Positions 8,732-18,019 of a stretch of 64,000 nt of DNA are shown one piece after another. Source of the DNA: Planctomycetota bacterium (lineage in GTDB: Bacteria; Planctomycetota; UBA1135; GCA-002686595); assembly GCA_016779205.1 (NCBI GenBank), contig JADHOC010000005.1, forward strand, positions 124,001 through 188,000, read 5' to 3'. How positions within the stretch are numbered: position 1 is the first letter of the stretch; every line of letters starts with the position of its first letter. Position numbers and translations under genes: made by a program. The notes below the pieces were generated by a model. The model was not told the origin of the DNA and did not search any database. It saw only the letters and a program-made list of their open reading frames with translations.

Positions 8732-11700
8732 ATGGCGTCCCCCGACCCCCGCTCCCTCAGCCCCTCGGACCGGGCCAAGATCCAGACCCAGGCCCGGCGT
8801 TTCCTGGCCCAGTTCCGGGGCGACGCCACGGCCCGGGTGCGCGAGCGCGCACGGCGCCTCGTCGCGGGAGCCCATCTCACCGCCGTCTCCGCGGATCCCA
8901 GCGGGGCCGCGGCCGTCTGCGACGACGATGGCGAGGCGATCCGGGTCGAGCTCCGCTGGGAGGACCCGGGGTCGGCGCGGTGCCCCTGCGCGGACTTCCG
9001 CCGCCGCGGCACCTGCCCCCACGTCGTCGCCCTCCTGGAAGCCGCGCTCTCGGCCCTCGATGAAGCCAACACGCCCGAGCCGAAGGACCGCAACGCGCCC
9101 CGTTGGCTCACGCGCCTCGAGCGTGTGACCCGGCGGATCGAGGCCGGCAGCGGACGCCGCCTCGATCCGTGGCGCGCCCCGGACCCGGCCAGCCTCGAGG
9201 TCCGCTACGTGCTGCGCTTCGGGGATCGCCGCGAGGGACTGGGGGCTCGCCTCGAGTGCCAGGTCCGGCGCGGTGGGCCGGAGGCGAATTGGGTGCCGAT
9301 CCCCTTCTCCGGCGCCGACGCGGGAGACGTGGACCTCTCCCTGCTCGGCCCCGCCCATGCGGCAGTCGCCGCGGTCGCCAGCGGCGCCAGCGACGCAGGC
9401 TGGCGCAAGGACCCGACCCACCGGGCCGTGACGGTGGCCGCCGTCACCCGGGAGGTGGCGCGTCCGCTCCTGGCTGCCGCCCAGGCGGCGGCGCCCCTGC
9501 TGGTGTCTCTCGAGGCGGGGGCCGCCCCCGGGCCACTCCATCTCGAGCTGGACCGCGAGGTGGGCCTCGAGCTCGAGGCCGAGGACGAGGCTCGCTCGCT
9601 CTGGCGCGTCCACGCGAGCCTCGTGGTGAACGGCGCCGAGCGCATCCGCGCGGAGGAGGTCGCCCGGGTCACCCATGACGGGCTCTGCGTGCTCGGCGGG
9701 TCGGGCCGGCTGCTGCTCCTCCCCCAGGGCGAGGCCACGGCCGTGGTCATCGAGCTCTCGGGCGGGCCGCTCGAGCTCCCCGCCGAGGAGGCGCCGAGCC
9801 TCTCGGCCATCGCGGGGACCGTCACCCTGGTCGGTCCCCGCCTGGCGGAGATCGCCGAGCCAGCGCGCCCGGTGCCCTGCCTGCGCGCCGAGGCCCCCCT
9901 CGAGGCCGAGGGCGAGGCGCGGGTGGAGTGCGAGGTGACCTTCGACTACTCGGGCACCCGGGTCCGGCCCGACGACCGCACCAAGGTGGTGCCCGGGCTC
10001 GACGGGAGGTCGGTCCCACGCCAGCCGCTCTTCGAGGCCGCCGCCATCCTCCGCTTCCGGGACCTGGGCGGTCGGCCCGCCGGCGGCGGCACCGGAGCCG
10101 CCGCCGCGGTCCCCGGCGGGCGCTTCCTCGGCATGGTGGGCACCCTCGTCGACGAAGGATGGCAGGTCACCGCCCGCGACCAGCTGGTCCGCGGCATGGG
10201 GTCGGTCAGCCTCTCGGTGCGCTCGGGGGTGGACTGGTTCGACCTGGTGGGCGGAGTGTCCTTCGGGGACGAGGAGGTCCCCTTCCCCGTCGCCCTCGAC
10301 GCGGCGCGCAACGAGCGCGGCTTCGTGGAGCTCGGCGACGGGTCCCGCGGGCTCCTCCCGGAACGCTGGCTCGAACGTTGGAAGCTCGCCGCGCTGGGCG
10401 AGGAGATCGACGGGGGCCTACGCTTCGACAGCTCCCAGGCGTGGGCGGTGGCCGCCCTCGCGGAGCAGCGCGCCGCCGAGGTGGACGAACCCTTCGCCCG
10501 GCTCCGCGAGCAGCTGGGGACCCTCGGGGCGCCGGAGGCCGTCGACCCCCCCGCAGGGTTCCGCGGCGAGCTGCGCCCCTACCAGCGGGAGGGGCTCGGG
10601 TGGATGCAGTCCCTCGACCGCGTCGGGCTCTCCGGGTGCCTCGCCGATGAGATGGGCCTCGGCAAGACCGTGCAGGTCCTCGCGTATCTCCTGAGCCGCG
10701 CCCCGGTCCGCGGGGGCCGCCACTCGGCGGTGGTCGCGCCGCGCTCCCTGGTCTTCAACTGGCTCCACGAGGCGGCGCGGTTCGCGCCGACGCTGTCGAC
10801 CCTGGACTTCACGGGGCCCGACCGCTGGGTGCGACTCGAGCAGGCGCCGCCCGGGTCCCTGCTCGTCACCACCTACGGGACCCTGCGACGGGACGCGGCG
10901 CAGCTTGCGGAGACCGAGCTCGACGTGCTGGTCCTCGATGAGGCCCAGGCCATCCGCTCTCGGCGGAGCCAGACCGCCCTCGCCGCGCGGGCCCTGCGAG
11001 CGCGCCGCCGCCTCGCCCTCTCCGGCACGCCCATGGAGAACCACCTCGGCGACCTGTGGTCCCAGCTGGAGTTCCTCAACCCGGGCATGCTCGGGGCCCA
11101 CGCCGCCTTCGCGAGCCTCGGCGCCCCCCGCGGCCGCCACGCGCTCCCCGAGGAGGGCCGGGACCTCCTGGCCCGAGCCCTGCGCCCCTTCCTCTTCCGC
11201 CGCACCAAGGACGCGGTGCTCCCCGACCTCCCGCCGAAGGTGGAGCAGGTGCTCAGCGCCCCCATGGGCGACGCCCAGCGAACGACCTACGAGGACCTCT
11301 CGAGGTACTTCCGAACTGAGCTCTCCAAGAGCAAGGGCCAGCGGCGCAAGGAGCGCCTCGAGAACCCGGGAGAGGTGGAGATGCACGTGCTCTCGGCCCT
11401 CACCCGGCTCCGCCAGGCCGCCTGCCACCCGGGCCTCGTGGACCCCTCCCTGCTGGCCGAGGGATCGGGCAAGCTCGACCTCGTCCTCCCGATGCTCGAG
11501 GAGCTCGTGGCGAGCGGCCGCAAGGCCATCGTCTTCTCCTCCTTCACCCGGCTGCTCGGGTTGATCCGGACCCGGCTCGAGACGGCGCGCATCCCCTACC
11601 ACGTGCTCGAGGGCGCCACGCGAGACCGCGGCGCGGTCGTGGAGCGCTTCCAGACCGCCCCCGAGGGGTGCGTCTTCCTGATCAGCCTCAAGGCCGGCGG

Positions 11701-11971
11701 CGCCGGCCTCAACCTGACCGCCGCGGACTACGTGTTCCTCATGGACCCGTGGTGGAACCCCGCGGCCGAGGCCCAGGCCGTGGACCGCGCCCACCGCATC
11801 GGCCGCACCCGCCCGGTTCACGTCTACCGCGTCCTCACCAAGGGCACGGTCGAGGCGCGTGTGGTCGAGCTCCAGGACCGCAAGTCCGACCTCGCCAGGA
11901 CCGCCCTCGAGGGCGCCGCGACCACCCTCTCCGACCTCGGCCCCGAGGACCTCGAGTTCCTGCTCACCTGA
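8732..11971 (+). CDS. SWIM zinc-finger SNF2-family helicase/ATPase 1
   Basis: The 1079-residue protein is built from an N-terminal SWIM zinc finger (Cys84, Cys86, Cys95, His97; CxC-x8-CxH), a long middle region, and a C-terminal SNF2/RapA-type ATPase. Motif I is ADEMGLGKT (D639, K645) and motif II is DEAQ at 736-739. The SGTPMENHLGDLWSQLEFLNPG segment (shown in part) and the C-terminal helicase lobe (SSFTRLLG, KAGGAGLNLT, DPWWNPAAEAQA, DRAHRIGR) are all intact. Bacterial SWIM-SNF2 proteins are ATP-driven DNA translocases of unclear role. A TACACT -10-like hexamer at 8719-8724 sits only 7 nt before the ATG without a visible -35, so a leaderless transcript is possible. It is divergent from the BMC operon and paralogous to 13427-16768. 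Confidence 0.93.
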   Translation: MASPDPRSLSPSDRAKIQTQARRFLAQFRGDATARVRERARRLVAGAHLTAVSADPSGAAAVCDDDGEAIRVELRWEDPGSARCPCADFRRRGTCPHVVALLEAALSALDEANTPEPKDRNAPRWLTRLERVTRRIEAGSGRRLDPWRAPDPASLEVRYVLRFGDRREGLGARLECQVRRGGPEANWVPIPFSGADAGDVDLSLLGPAHAAVAAVASGASDAGWRKDPTHRAVTVAAVTREVARPLLAAAQAAAPLLVSLEAGAAPGPLHLELDREVGLELEAEDEARSLWRVHASLVVNGAERIRAEEVARVTHDGLCVLGGSGRLLLLPQGEATAVVIELSGGPLELPAEEAPSLSAIAGTVTLVGPRLAEIAEPARPVPCLRAEAPLEAEGEARVECEVTFDYSGTRVRPDDRTKVVPGLDGRSVPRQPLFEAAAILRFRDLGGRPAGGGTGAAAAVPGGRFLGMVGTLVDEGWQVTARDQLVRGMGSVSLSVRSGVDWFDLVGGVSFGDEEVPFPVALDAARNERGFVELGDGSRGLLPERWLERWKLAALGEEIDGGLRFDSSQAWAVAALAEQRAAEVDEPFARLREQLGTLGAPEAVDPPAGFRGELRPYQREGLGWMQSLDRVGLSGCLADEMGLGKTVQVLAYLLSRAPVRGGRHSAVVAPRSLVFNWLHEAARFAPTLSTLDFTGPDRWVRLEQAPPGSLLVTTYGTLRRDAAQLAETELDVLVLDEAQAIRSRRSQTALAARALRARRRLALSGTPMENHLGDLWSQLEFLNPGMLGAHAAFASLGAPRGRHALPEEGRDLLARALRPFLFRRTKDAVLPDLPPKVEQVLSAPMGDAQRTTYEDLSRYFRTELSKSKGQRRKERLENPGEVEMHVLSALTRLRQAACHPGLVDPSLLAEGSGKLDLVLPMLEELVASGRKAIVFSSFTRLLGLIRTRLETARIPYHVLEGATRDRGAVVERFQTAPEGCVFLISLKAGGAGLNLTAADYVFLMDPWWNPAAEAQAVDRAHRIGRTRPVHVYRVLTKGTVEARVVELQDRKSDLARTALEGAATTLSDLGPEDLEFLLT

Positions 11972-11975
11972 CGCC

Positions 11976-13313
11976 ATGACGGACGCCACGACCCGCAAGC
12001 TCAGCCTCTTCGACGCCACCATGCTGGTGATGGGCGGGATCCTCGGCATCGGGATCTTCTTCACGCCCCCCGAGATCGCCCGGGAGGTCACCGAGCCCGG
12101 GGCCTACCTGGCCATGTGGGGTCTCGGCGCCCTCGCGGCGCTCTCTGGAGCCATGACCTTCGCCGAGCTGTCGGCGGCCTACCCTCACACCGGGGGCTGG
12201 TACGTCTTCCTGCGCGAGGCCTTCGGCGCGCGGACGTCCTTCCTGTTCGCCTGGGTGGTCCTGCTGGTGGTCTCCACCGGCGCCTGCGCCCTGGTGGCCC
12301 GCTTCTTCTCGGCGCAGGTCGCCGAGCTCGCGGGGCTCGGGGATGGCGGTGAGCTCGCCGTGGCCGCGGGCATCGTCCTGCTGGTGACGGGGATCGGGCT
12401 GGCGGGGCTGAAGAGCGGGGCGCTCTTCCAGAACCTCTGCATGCTGCTCAAGATCGCGGCCGTGGGGACGTTCATCGTCTTCGGCCTGGCACTCTTCGCC
12501 GAGCCGGCCGAGGCGGTGGCCGTGGCCGCTGCCGACCGCACCTCCGACGGCCTGGTGGACGGCATGCTCGGGGCCTCCCTGAGCGTGCTGTTCTCGTACG
12601 GGGGCTGGCAGCTCATCAGCTACATCGCCCCGGCGGTCAAGGACCCCGAGCACAACCTGCCACGGGCCATCGTCATGGGCGTCGCCGGCGTGGCGGTGAT
12701 CTACCTCCTGGTGAACCTCGCCTACCTGCGCGTCCTCGGTATCGGGGGCATGGCCGCCCAGTCCGATCAGCCCATGGCCAATCGCATGGCCGAGCTCGCC
12801 CTGGGCGCCAACGTGGGCGCGACGTTCATCACCGCCGCCATGGCCATCTCGGCCCTGGGCTTCCTGGTGGCGACCCTCATCACCACCCCCGGGGTCTACG
12901 TGGCCATGGCCCGGGAGGGCCTCTTCCTGAGCGCCTTCGGCCGGATGCACCCGCGCACGGGCGCGCCGGTGGTGGCCCTGGTCACCCAGTGCCTGCTGGT
13001 GCTCTTCTACCTCGCGTGGAGCGCCTACGACGCGGACCACGTGAAGACCCTCACCGGCGCGGTGGTCTTCGCGGAGTGGATCTTCCACGGCCTCGCCGGC
13101 CTCGCGCTCATCACCCTCGCCAAGAGGCTCGGCCCGAACCGTCCGTTCCGCAGCCTTTGGTTCCCCCTCTTCCCCGCGACTTACGCGGCCCTCGCCGCGG
13201 CCATCGTCGTGGGGAACCTCGTCGTGACGAGCCCAAAGGTCACCATGCTCGGGGTGGGAGTCCTCGCGGTGGGCTGGTGCGTGCACGCGCTGTGGAGGCC
13301 CGCGCCGCGCTGA
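11976..13313 (+). CDS. APC-superfamily amino acid permease
   Basis: The 445-residue integral membrane protein has about 12 hydrophobic helices. The N-terminal substrate and helix-break motif MGGILGIGIFFTPPEIA is typical of APC/LAT-type amino acid transporters, followed by AYPHTGGWYVFLREAFG. Such permeases exchange or symport amino acids across the inner membrane; specificity cannot be read. ATG at 11976 lies 4 nt after the stop of the upstream SNF2 gene, and a longer open frame from 11859 only overlaps that gene. The tight spacing implies co-transcription with the SNF2 gene, an odd functional pairing. Confidence 0.9.
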   Translation: MTDATTRKLSLFDATMLVMGGILGIGIFFTPPEIAREVTEPGAYLAMWGLGALAALSGAMTFAELSAAYPHTGGWYVFLREAFGARTSFLFAWVVLLVVSTGACALVARFFSAQVAELAGLGDGGELAVAAGIVLLVTGIGLAGLKSGALFQNLCMLLKIAAVGTFIVFGLALFAEPAEAVAVAAADRTSDGLVDGMLGASLSVLFSYGGWQLISYIAPAVKDPEHNLPRAIVMGVAGVAVIYLLVNLAYLRVLGIGGMAAQSDQPMANRMAELALGANVGATFITAAMAISALGFLVATLITTPGVYVAMAREGLFLSAFGRMHPRTGAPVVALVTQCLLVLFYLAWSAYDADHVKTLTGAVVFAEWIFHGLAGLALITLAKRLGPNRPFRSLWFPLFPATYAALAAAIVVGNLVVTSPKVTMLGVGVLAVGWCVHALWRPAPR

Positions 13314-13426
13314 CGCGCCGCGAAGTCCCGGGTCAATTTGCTCTTTGGTTCCAGCGGGAACTTGATGGTTCAGCGATAGCGAAGCGTCCAGAATGTGGTG
13401 CCGGGCTCCGCGAGGCCTGAAGACCC

Positions 13427-16400
13427 ATGAACAGTGACCCCGGCGACGCCACAGTGAACCCCGATCCGGACTCTGCCCCCGCGCCCGAGGTGGCGAGCGG
13501 CGAGGCCCAGGGCGGCGAGGGTTCCCTGGCCGAGGTCGTGGAGAGCCTGGACCTGAGCGAGGAGCTGCGGGCCATCGTGCAGGACACTCGCCAGGCCATG
13601 CTCCGTGGCCTCAAGGGCGTGGAGCGCGGCCGGGGCGAGGGCCTCGCCCGACGTGACCTCGTGGGCGAGATCCAGCTGGAGACCCGAGGCTTCTCGGTGA
13701 CCGTCACCGACAGGGACGAGCCCTACCTGGTCCGGGTGGGCCGAGGCGGCCTCGTGGACGCCGAGTGCACCTGCGACCGCTTCGCCATCGAGGGCGGGTG
13801 CCGGCATGTGTGGGCGGCGCTGGTGGTCGCCGCGCGTCAGATGGGGCTGGGCGGCTGGCGGGCCGAGCGGACCGAGGTCCGCAAGGACGACCGGGAGCGG
13901 CGGGACTTCCTGGATGCGGTGGTCGAGGCCGCAAGGGTCGAGGAGGGGGCGAGCCCCTGGGAGGCCCTGGAGCGCGAGGCCTTCCTGCGCATCGAATACG
14001 CCCTGCACATCCCCTCCCCTGGGGCGACAGCCGGCTTCTCGATCTCCATCCGCCGGCGTCGCCGCCGGGCGGACGGCTCCTGGGGCGCCGCCCTCGAGAT
14101 CGGGCGCAAGGACTGGGACGACGTGCGCATGTCCCGCAGCGAGGACATCGAGATCGTGGCGCTCCTGGACGGCCCCGGTGGCCGCGGGCGGGCCGTGACC
14201 GGCTACGAGGCCCCGCCGGAGAGCTGGCACCTCGGCGGGCCCGGGACCGAGGCCGCCATGCGGGTCCTCGTGGACACCGAGCGCCTGTTCGTGGCCCGCT
14301 CGAGCGCCGAGGAGGCCGAAGGGAGCAGCCTCCCAGCGCCCCTGCGCAACGAGCTCGACCACCCCTGGAAGGTGCGCCTGTCCCTCGGCCGCGACGGCGG
14401 CGAGGACGAGCCCCTGATCCTCACCGGGCACCTGGACCGGGGCGACGAGCACCTCGACCTCTCGGAGGTCTCCATGGTCTCCGCTGACGGCCACGTGATC
14501 ATCAACGGCGCCCTCTCCCGGCTCGACCCCCTCGCCGCTGCGCCGGTGACCGCGGTCCTGCGTCAGCGCGGCGAGCTCAAGACCCCCGCCGGCGGAGAGT
14601 CCAGGCTGCGGCGCGCCCTCGCCCAGCTCGGGAACCAGGTCATGGCTCCGGGCTCCATCCAGACGGGCCCCAAGGTGACGCCGCTCCTGGTGGTGCGCCT
14701 GCCCGACGAGGAGGAGGGCAGCTCGAAGTCGCTGGAGGCCGACATCACCTTCGTCTACGGCTCCCGCAAGGTGGCGGCCGACACCTACGGCTGGTCCCTG
14801 GAGGACGAGACGGGCCAGGTCTTCTCCCGTGACCTCGAGGGAGAGCGAGCCGCCCTGCGCACGTTCCTCGACGCCGGGGGTAGCCGCAAGCTCGACCCCG
14901 AGGAGGAGATCGCCACGGCGCGGGTCCCCGCCAAGGACATCGAGTTCATGATCGCCCGCCTGCTCTCGGAGGGCTGGGACGTGGAGGCGGACGGCAATAG
15001 CGTGCGCTCCAGCACCGGCTCCGCGGCCTCGGTCCAGTCAGGGATCGACTGGTTCGACCTGGACGGGCACGTGTCCTTCGAGGGCCAGGAGGTCCCGTTC
15101 CCCGCGCTCCTTGCGGCAGCGGAGCGCGGCGCCAAGTTCGTCACGCTCCCCGACGGCTCCCGCGGCCTGCTCCCCAAGGACTGGGCCTCCCGCTGGAAGC
15201 TCCTCGAGGTGGGTCAGACCGAGGACGGCAAGGTCCGCTTCAGCAAGGAGCAGGGCTGGGTCCTCTCGGCGCTGCTCGAGCGCCAGGCCACCCTCGATGC
15301 GGTGGAGATGGACGAGCCCTTCGCCGACCTGCGCTCCCTCCTGAGCGAGGCCTCCTCCCCTGTCCCCATGGACGAGCCCGAGGCCTTCGTCGGGGAGCTG
15401 CGCCCCTACCAGCGTGAGGGGCTGGGCTGGCTCAAGCAGCTCAGCGACCTGGGGCTGGGCGGCTGCCTGGCGGATGACATGGGCCTCGGCAAAACCGTCC
15501 AGATCCTCGCCTACCTCCTGCACCGAGCACGGAGCATGGAGGACCGCCGGCCCTCGCTCGTGATCGCGCCGCGCTCCGTCATCTTCAACTGGCGCGCCGA
15601 GGCCAAGCGCTTCGCCCCCGACCTCGGGGTGGTGAACTACACGGGCGCCAACCGCCTGGATGCCCTGGACACCGCCGAGTCGCCGGACATCCTGCTGACG
15701 ACCTACGGCACCCTCCGCCGCGACCAGGCCGAGCTCGCGCAGATCGACTTCGACCTGGTGGTCCTCGACGAGGCCCAGGCCATCAAGAATGCCTCGAGCC
15801 AGACGGCCGCCGCCGCGCGGAGCCTGAAGGCCCGCCAGCGCCTGGCCCTCTCCGGTACCCCGGTGGAGAACCACCTGGGCGAGCTGGGCTCGCTCCTGGA
15901 GTTCCTCAACCCCGGGACGCTGGAGGGGACACGCCTTGGCCAGCGCCTGCGCGCGAAGGGGCGTTCCGCACGGCTCGACGACGAGTCCAGGGACATCCTC
16001 GTGCGCGCCGTGCGGCCCTTCCTCCTGCGCCGGACCAAGGACGAGGTGCTCGACGACCTGCCGCCCAAGACCGAGCAGGTCCTGGAGTGCACCCTCGACG
16101 GCAAGCAGCGCCAGGACTACGACGAGATCCGCCAGCACTACCGCTCGAGCTTCGCGGCGGCCGGCTCCCGTGGCGGCGTCGAGGTGCTCAAGGCGCTGCT
16201 CCGCCTGCGGCAGACCTCCTGTCACCCCGGCCTCATCGATCCGACGCGGCAGGGAGAGTCCTCGGCCAAGCTGGACGTGCTGCTCCCCCTGGTGGAGGAG
16301 CTCGTGGACCAGGGCCACAAGGCGCTCATCTTCTCGCAGTTCACCGGGTTCCTGGGCATCGTCCGGGCGGCGCTCGACGCCAAGGGCCTGCGCTACTCCT

Positions 16401-16768
16401 ACCTGGATGGCAGCACCCGCAAGCGCGAGGCCGAGGTCAACGCCTTCCAGAACGACCCCGAGGTGCCCCTGTTCCTGGTCAGCCTCAAGGCGGGCGGGAC
16501 GGGCCTCAACCTCACGGCGGCGGACTACGTCTTCCTGCTGGACCCCTGGTGGAACCCCGCCGTCGAGGCCCAGGCCATCGACCGCGCCCACCGCATCGGC
16601 CGCGAGCACCCCGTGCACGTGTACCGGATGATCGCCCGCGACACGATCGAGGACCGGGTCCTCGAGCTCCAGGAGAAGAAGCGCGACCTGTCGTCGGTGG
16701 TCCTCGGCGGCGCCGCGTCGTCGCTATCGGACCTGGACTCCGACGACCTGCAGTTCCTCCTGTCCTGA
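13427..16768 (+). CDS. SWIM zinc-finger SNF2-family helicase/ATPase 2
   Basis: The 1113-residue paralogue of the product of 8732-11971 has identical layout: SWIM finger Cys114, Cys116, Cys125, His127 with the same CxC-x8-CxH spacing, a divergent middle, and a SNF2 ATPase with DDMGLGKT at 683-690, the DEAQ box in VVLDEAQAIKN, SGTPVENHLGELGSLLEFL (part), KAGGTGLNLT, DPWWNPAVEAQA and DRAHRIGRE. The acidic N-terminal 45 residues are not shared. The SGxDWFDLxGxVSFxxxEVPFP block before the helicase is also conserved between the two. It lies 113 bp after the permease and is convergent with rodA. Confidence 0.93.
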   Translation: MNSDPGDATVNPDPDSAPAPEVASGEAQGGEGSLAEVVESLDLSEELRAIVQDTRQAMLRGLKGVERGRGEGLARRDLVGEIQLETRGFSVTVTDRDEPYLVRVGRGGLVDAECTCDRFAIEGGCRHVWAALVVAARQMGLGGWRAERTEVRKDDRERRDFLDAVVEAARVEEGASPWEALEREAFLRIEYALHIPSPGATAGFSISIRRRRRRADGSWGAALEIGRKDWDDVRMSRSEDIEIVALLDGPGGRGRAVTGYEAPPESWHLGGPGTEAAMRVLVDTERLFVARSSAEEAEGSSLPAPLRNELDHPWKVRLSLGRDGGEDEPLILTGHLDRGDEHLDLSEVSMVSADGHVIINGALSRLDPLAAAPVTAVLRQRGELKTPAGGESRLRRALAQLGNQVMAPGSIQTGPKVTPLLVVRLPDEEEGSSKSLEADITFVYGSRKVAADTYGWSLEDETGQVFSRDLEGERAALRTFLDAGGSRKLDPEEEIATARVPAKDIEFMIARLLSEGWDVEADGNSVRSSTGSAASVQSGIDWFDLDGHVSFEGQEVPFPALLAAAERGAKFVTLPDGSRGLLPKDWASRWKLLEVGQTEDGKVRFSKEQGWVLSALLERQATLDAVEMDEPFADLRSLLSEASSPVPMDEPEAFVGELRPYQREGLGWLKQLSDLGLGGCLADDMGLGKTVQILAYLLHRARSMEDRRPSLVIAPRSVIFNWRAEAKRFAPDLGVVNYTGANRLDALDTAESPDILLTTYGTLRRDQAELAQIDFDLVVLDEAQAIKNASSQTAAAARSLKARQRLALSGTPVENHLGELGSLLEFLNPGTLEGTRLGQRLRAKGRSARLDDESRDILVRAVRPFLLRRTKDEVLDDLPPKTEQVLECTLDGKQRQDYDEIRQHYRSSFAAAGSRGGVEVLKALLRLRQTSCHPGLIDPTRQGESSAKLDVLLPLVEELVDQGHKALIFSQFTGFLGIVRAALDAKGLRYSYLDGSTRKREAEVNAFQNDPEVPLFLVSLKAGGTGLNLTAADYVFLLDPWWNPAVEAQAIDRAHRIGREHPVHVYRMIARDTIEDRVLELQEKKRDLSSVVLGGAASSLSDLDSDDLQFLLS

Positions 16769-16834
16769 CCCCCGCCGCGCGCGGCGCCGCCCCGCTCCCG
16801 CGGGTTCCGGCGCGCCGGCGAGGAGAGGCCGCGC

Positions 16835-18019
16835 TCAGTATCGACGGAAGGCGTCGCCCCCGAGGCTGCGCTCGTGGTGGGACGAGAGCCCGAGCGCCAG
16901 CCCCAGGGCGAGGAACGTGGCCAGGAGCGACGAGCCCCCGGTGGAGAAGAGCGGCAGCGTCAGCCCCGTCATCGGCAGGAGGCCGAGGTTGACGGAGACG
17001 TTGATGAACAGGTGCGCGGCGAAGTAGATCGCCACGCCCCCCACCACGAGACGGGAGAAGCGGTCCCGGAGCCCCGCGGCGTGGAACATGAGCAGCCCCA
17101 CCATGAGGCCGTAGAGGCAGATCACCAGCGACGTGCCCGCGAAGCCCCACTCCTCACCGATCACGGCGATGATCGAGTCGGAGTCGCGCTCGGGCAGGAG
17201 CCCGGTCTCGTTGGCGACCCCCTCGCCCAGGCCCCGCCCGTAGAGGCCCCCGTTCCCGGTGAAGGTGCGGGCGTGGTAGGTGTGGAAGCCGAGGCCGTTG
17301 CGTGACTCGATCAGCTCGCGGTCGTCGAAGGACTCAACCCAGGTCTCGATCCGCTCCAGCTGGTAGGACTGCACGAGCCCGCTCTGCCAGATGCCGAAGC
17401 CGGCCGCCACGGCCGTGAGGCCGAGCACCCCGAGGGCGCGTCCGCTGCCGCCCGCGAGGTACAGGAGCCCCGCCAGCACGGGGACCATGGTCAGGGCCGT
17501 CCCGAGGTCGGGCTGGGCCGCGACGAGCAGCATCGGCACCGCCGTCACGAGCATGGGCTTCAACCAGTCCCGTCCGGTCCTGAGCGGGTTCTCGTGGAGC
17601 ACCCGGGCGAGCATGAGGATCACCCCGATCTTGGCGAGTTCGCTCGGCTGGAGGTCGAACTTGGGCAGCTGGATCCAGCGCCGGGCGTTGTTGCGCTCGT
17701 CTCCGATGAAGGGCACGAGCACCAACAGGACCACACACGCCGAGTAGATCAGCGCCGCGTTCCGCTTGAGCCAGCTCGGCCGCAGGAACAGCCCCGCGAA
17801 GAACACCGGGAGCGCCACGAGGAGCTTCTGGCGGTGGCCCTCGTAGTCCACGCCCCCGAGCTCAGGGTTACTCGCCGAGTCTGCCATCACGGAGACGAAG
17901 GTCATCCCCGCGGCCAGCAGGCCCGCAGCGATCAGCAGGACCGGCCAGGCGAACTCGGACCAGCGCACGTGACCCGTGGAGACGATGCGGCCGAACGTGC
18001 TGCGAATGGCCTCGATCAT
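16835..18019 (-). CDS. rodA: RodA, SEDS peptidoglycan glycosyltransferase
   Basis: The 394-residue polytopic protein has the SEDS hallmarks: NNARRWIQLPKFDLQPSELA, AQPDLGTALTMVP, ESRNGLGFHTYHA, GVANETGLLPERDSDSI (part), IGEEWGF and the C-terminal STGGSSLLA. RodA polymerises lipid II glycan strands in the elongasome together with class B PBP2. It overlaps the PBP2 gene by 4 bp (ATGA), the classical coupling. The gene ends the leftward mre cluster and converges on a SNF2 gene across a 66-bp gap. Confidence 0.95.
   Translation of the reverse strand: MIEAIRSTFGRIVSTGHVRWSEFAWPVLLIAAGLLAAGMTFVSVMADSASNPELGGVDYEGHRQKLLVALPVFFAGLFLRPSWLKRNAALIYSACVVLLVLVPFIGDERNNARRWIQLPKFDLQPSELAKIGVILMLARVLHENPLRTGRDWLKPMLVTAVPMLLVAAQPDLGTALTMVPVLAGLLYLAGGSGRALGVLGLTAVAAGFGIWQSGLVQSYQLERIETWVESFDDRELIESRNGLGFHTYHARTFTGNGGLYGRGLGEGVANETGLLPERDSDSIIAVIGEEWGFAGTSLVICLYGLMVGLLMFHAAGLRDRFSRLVVGGVAIYFAAHLFINVSVNLGLLPMTGLTLPLFSTGGSSLLATFLALGLALGLSSHHERSLGGDAFRRY

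Noticed and set aside
16774-16785. 12-bp GC palindrome GCCGCGCGCGGC between the SNF2 gene and rodA as terminator
   Set aside because: Self-complementary GC repeats are expected by chance at this composition, it has no loop and there is no U-tract.
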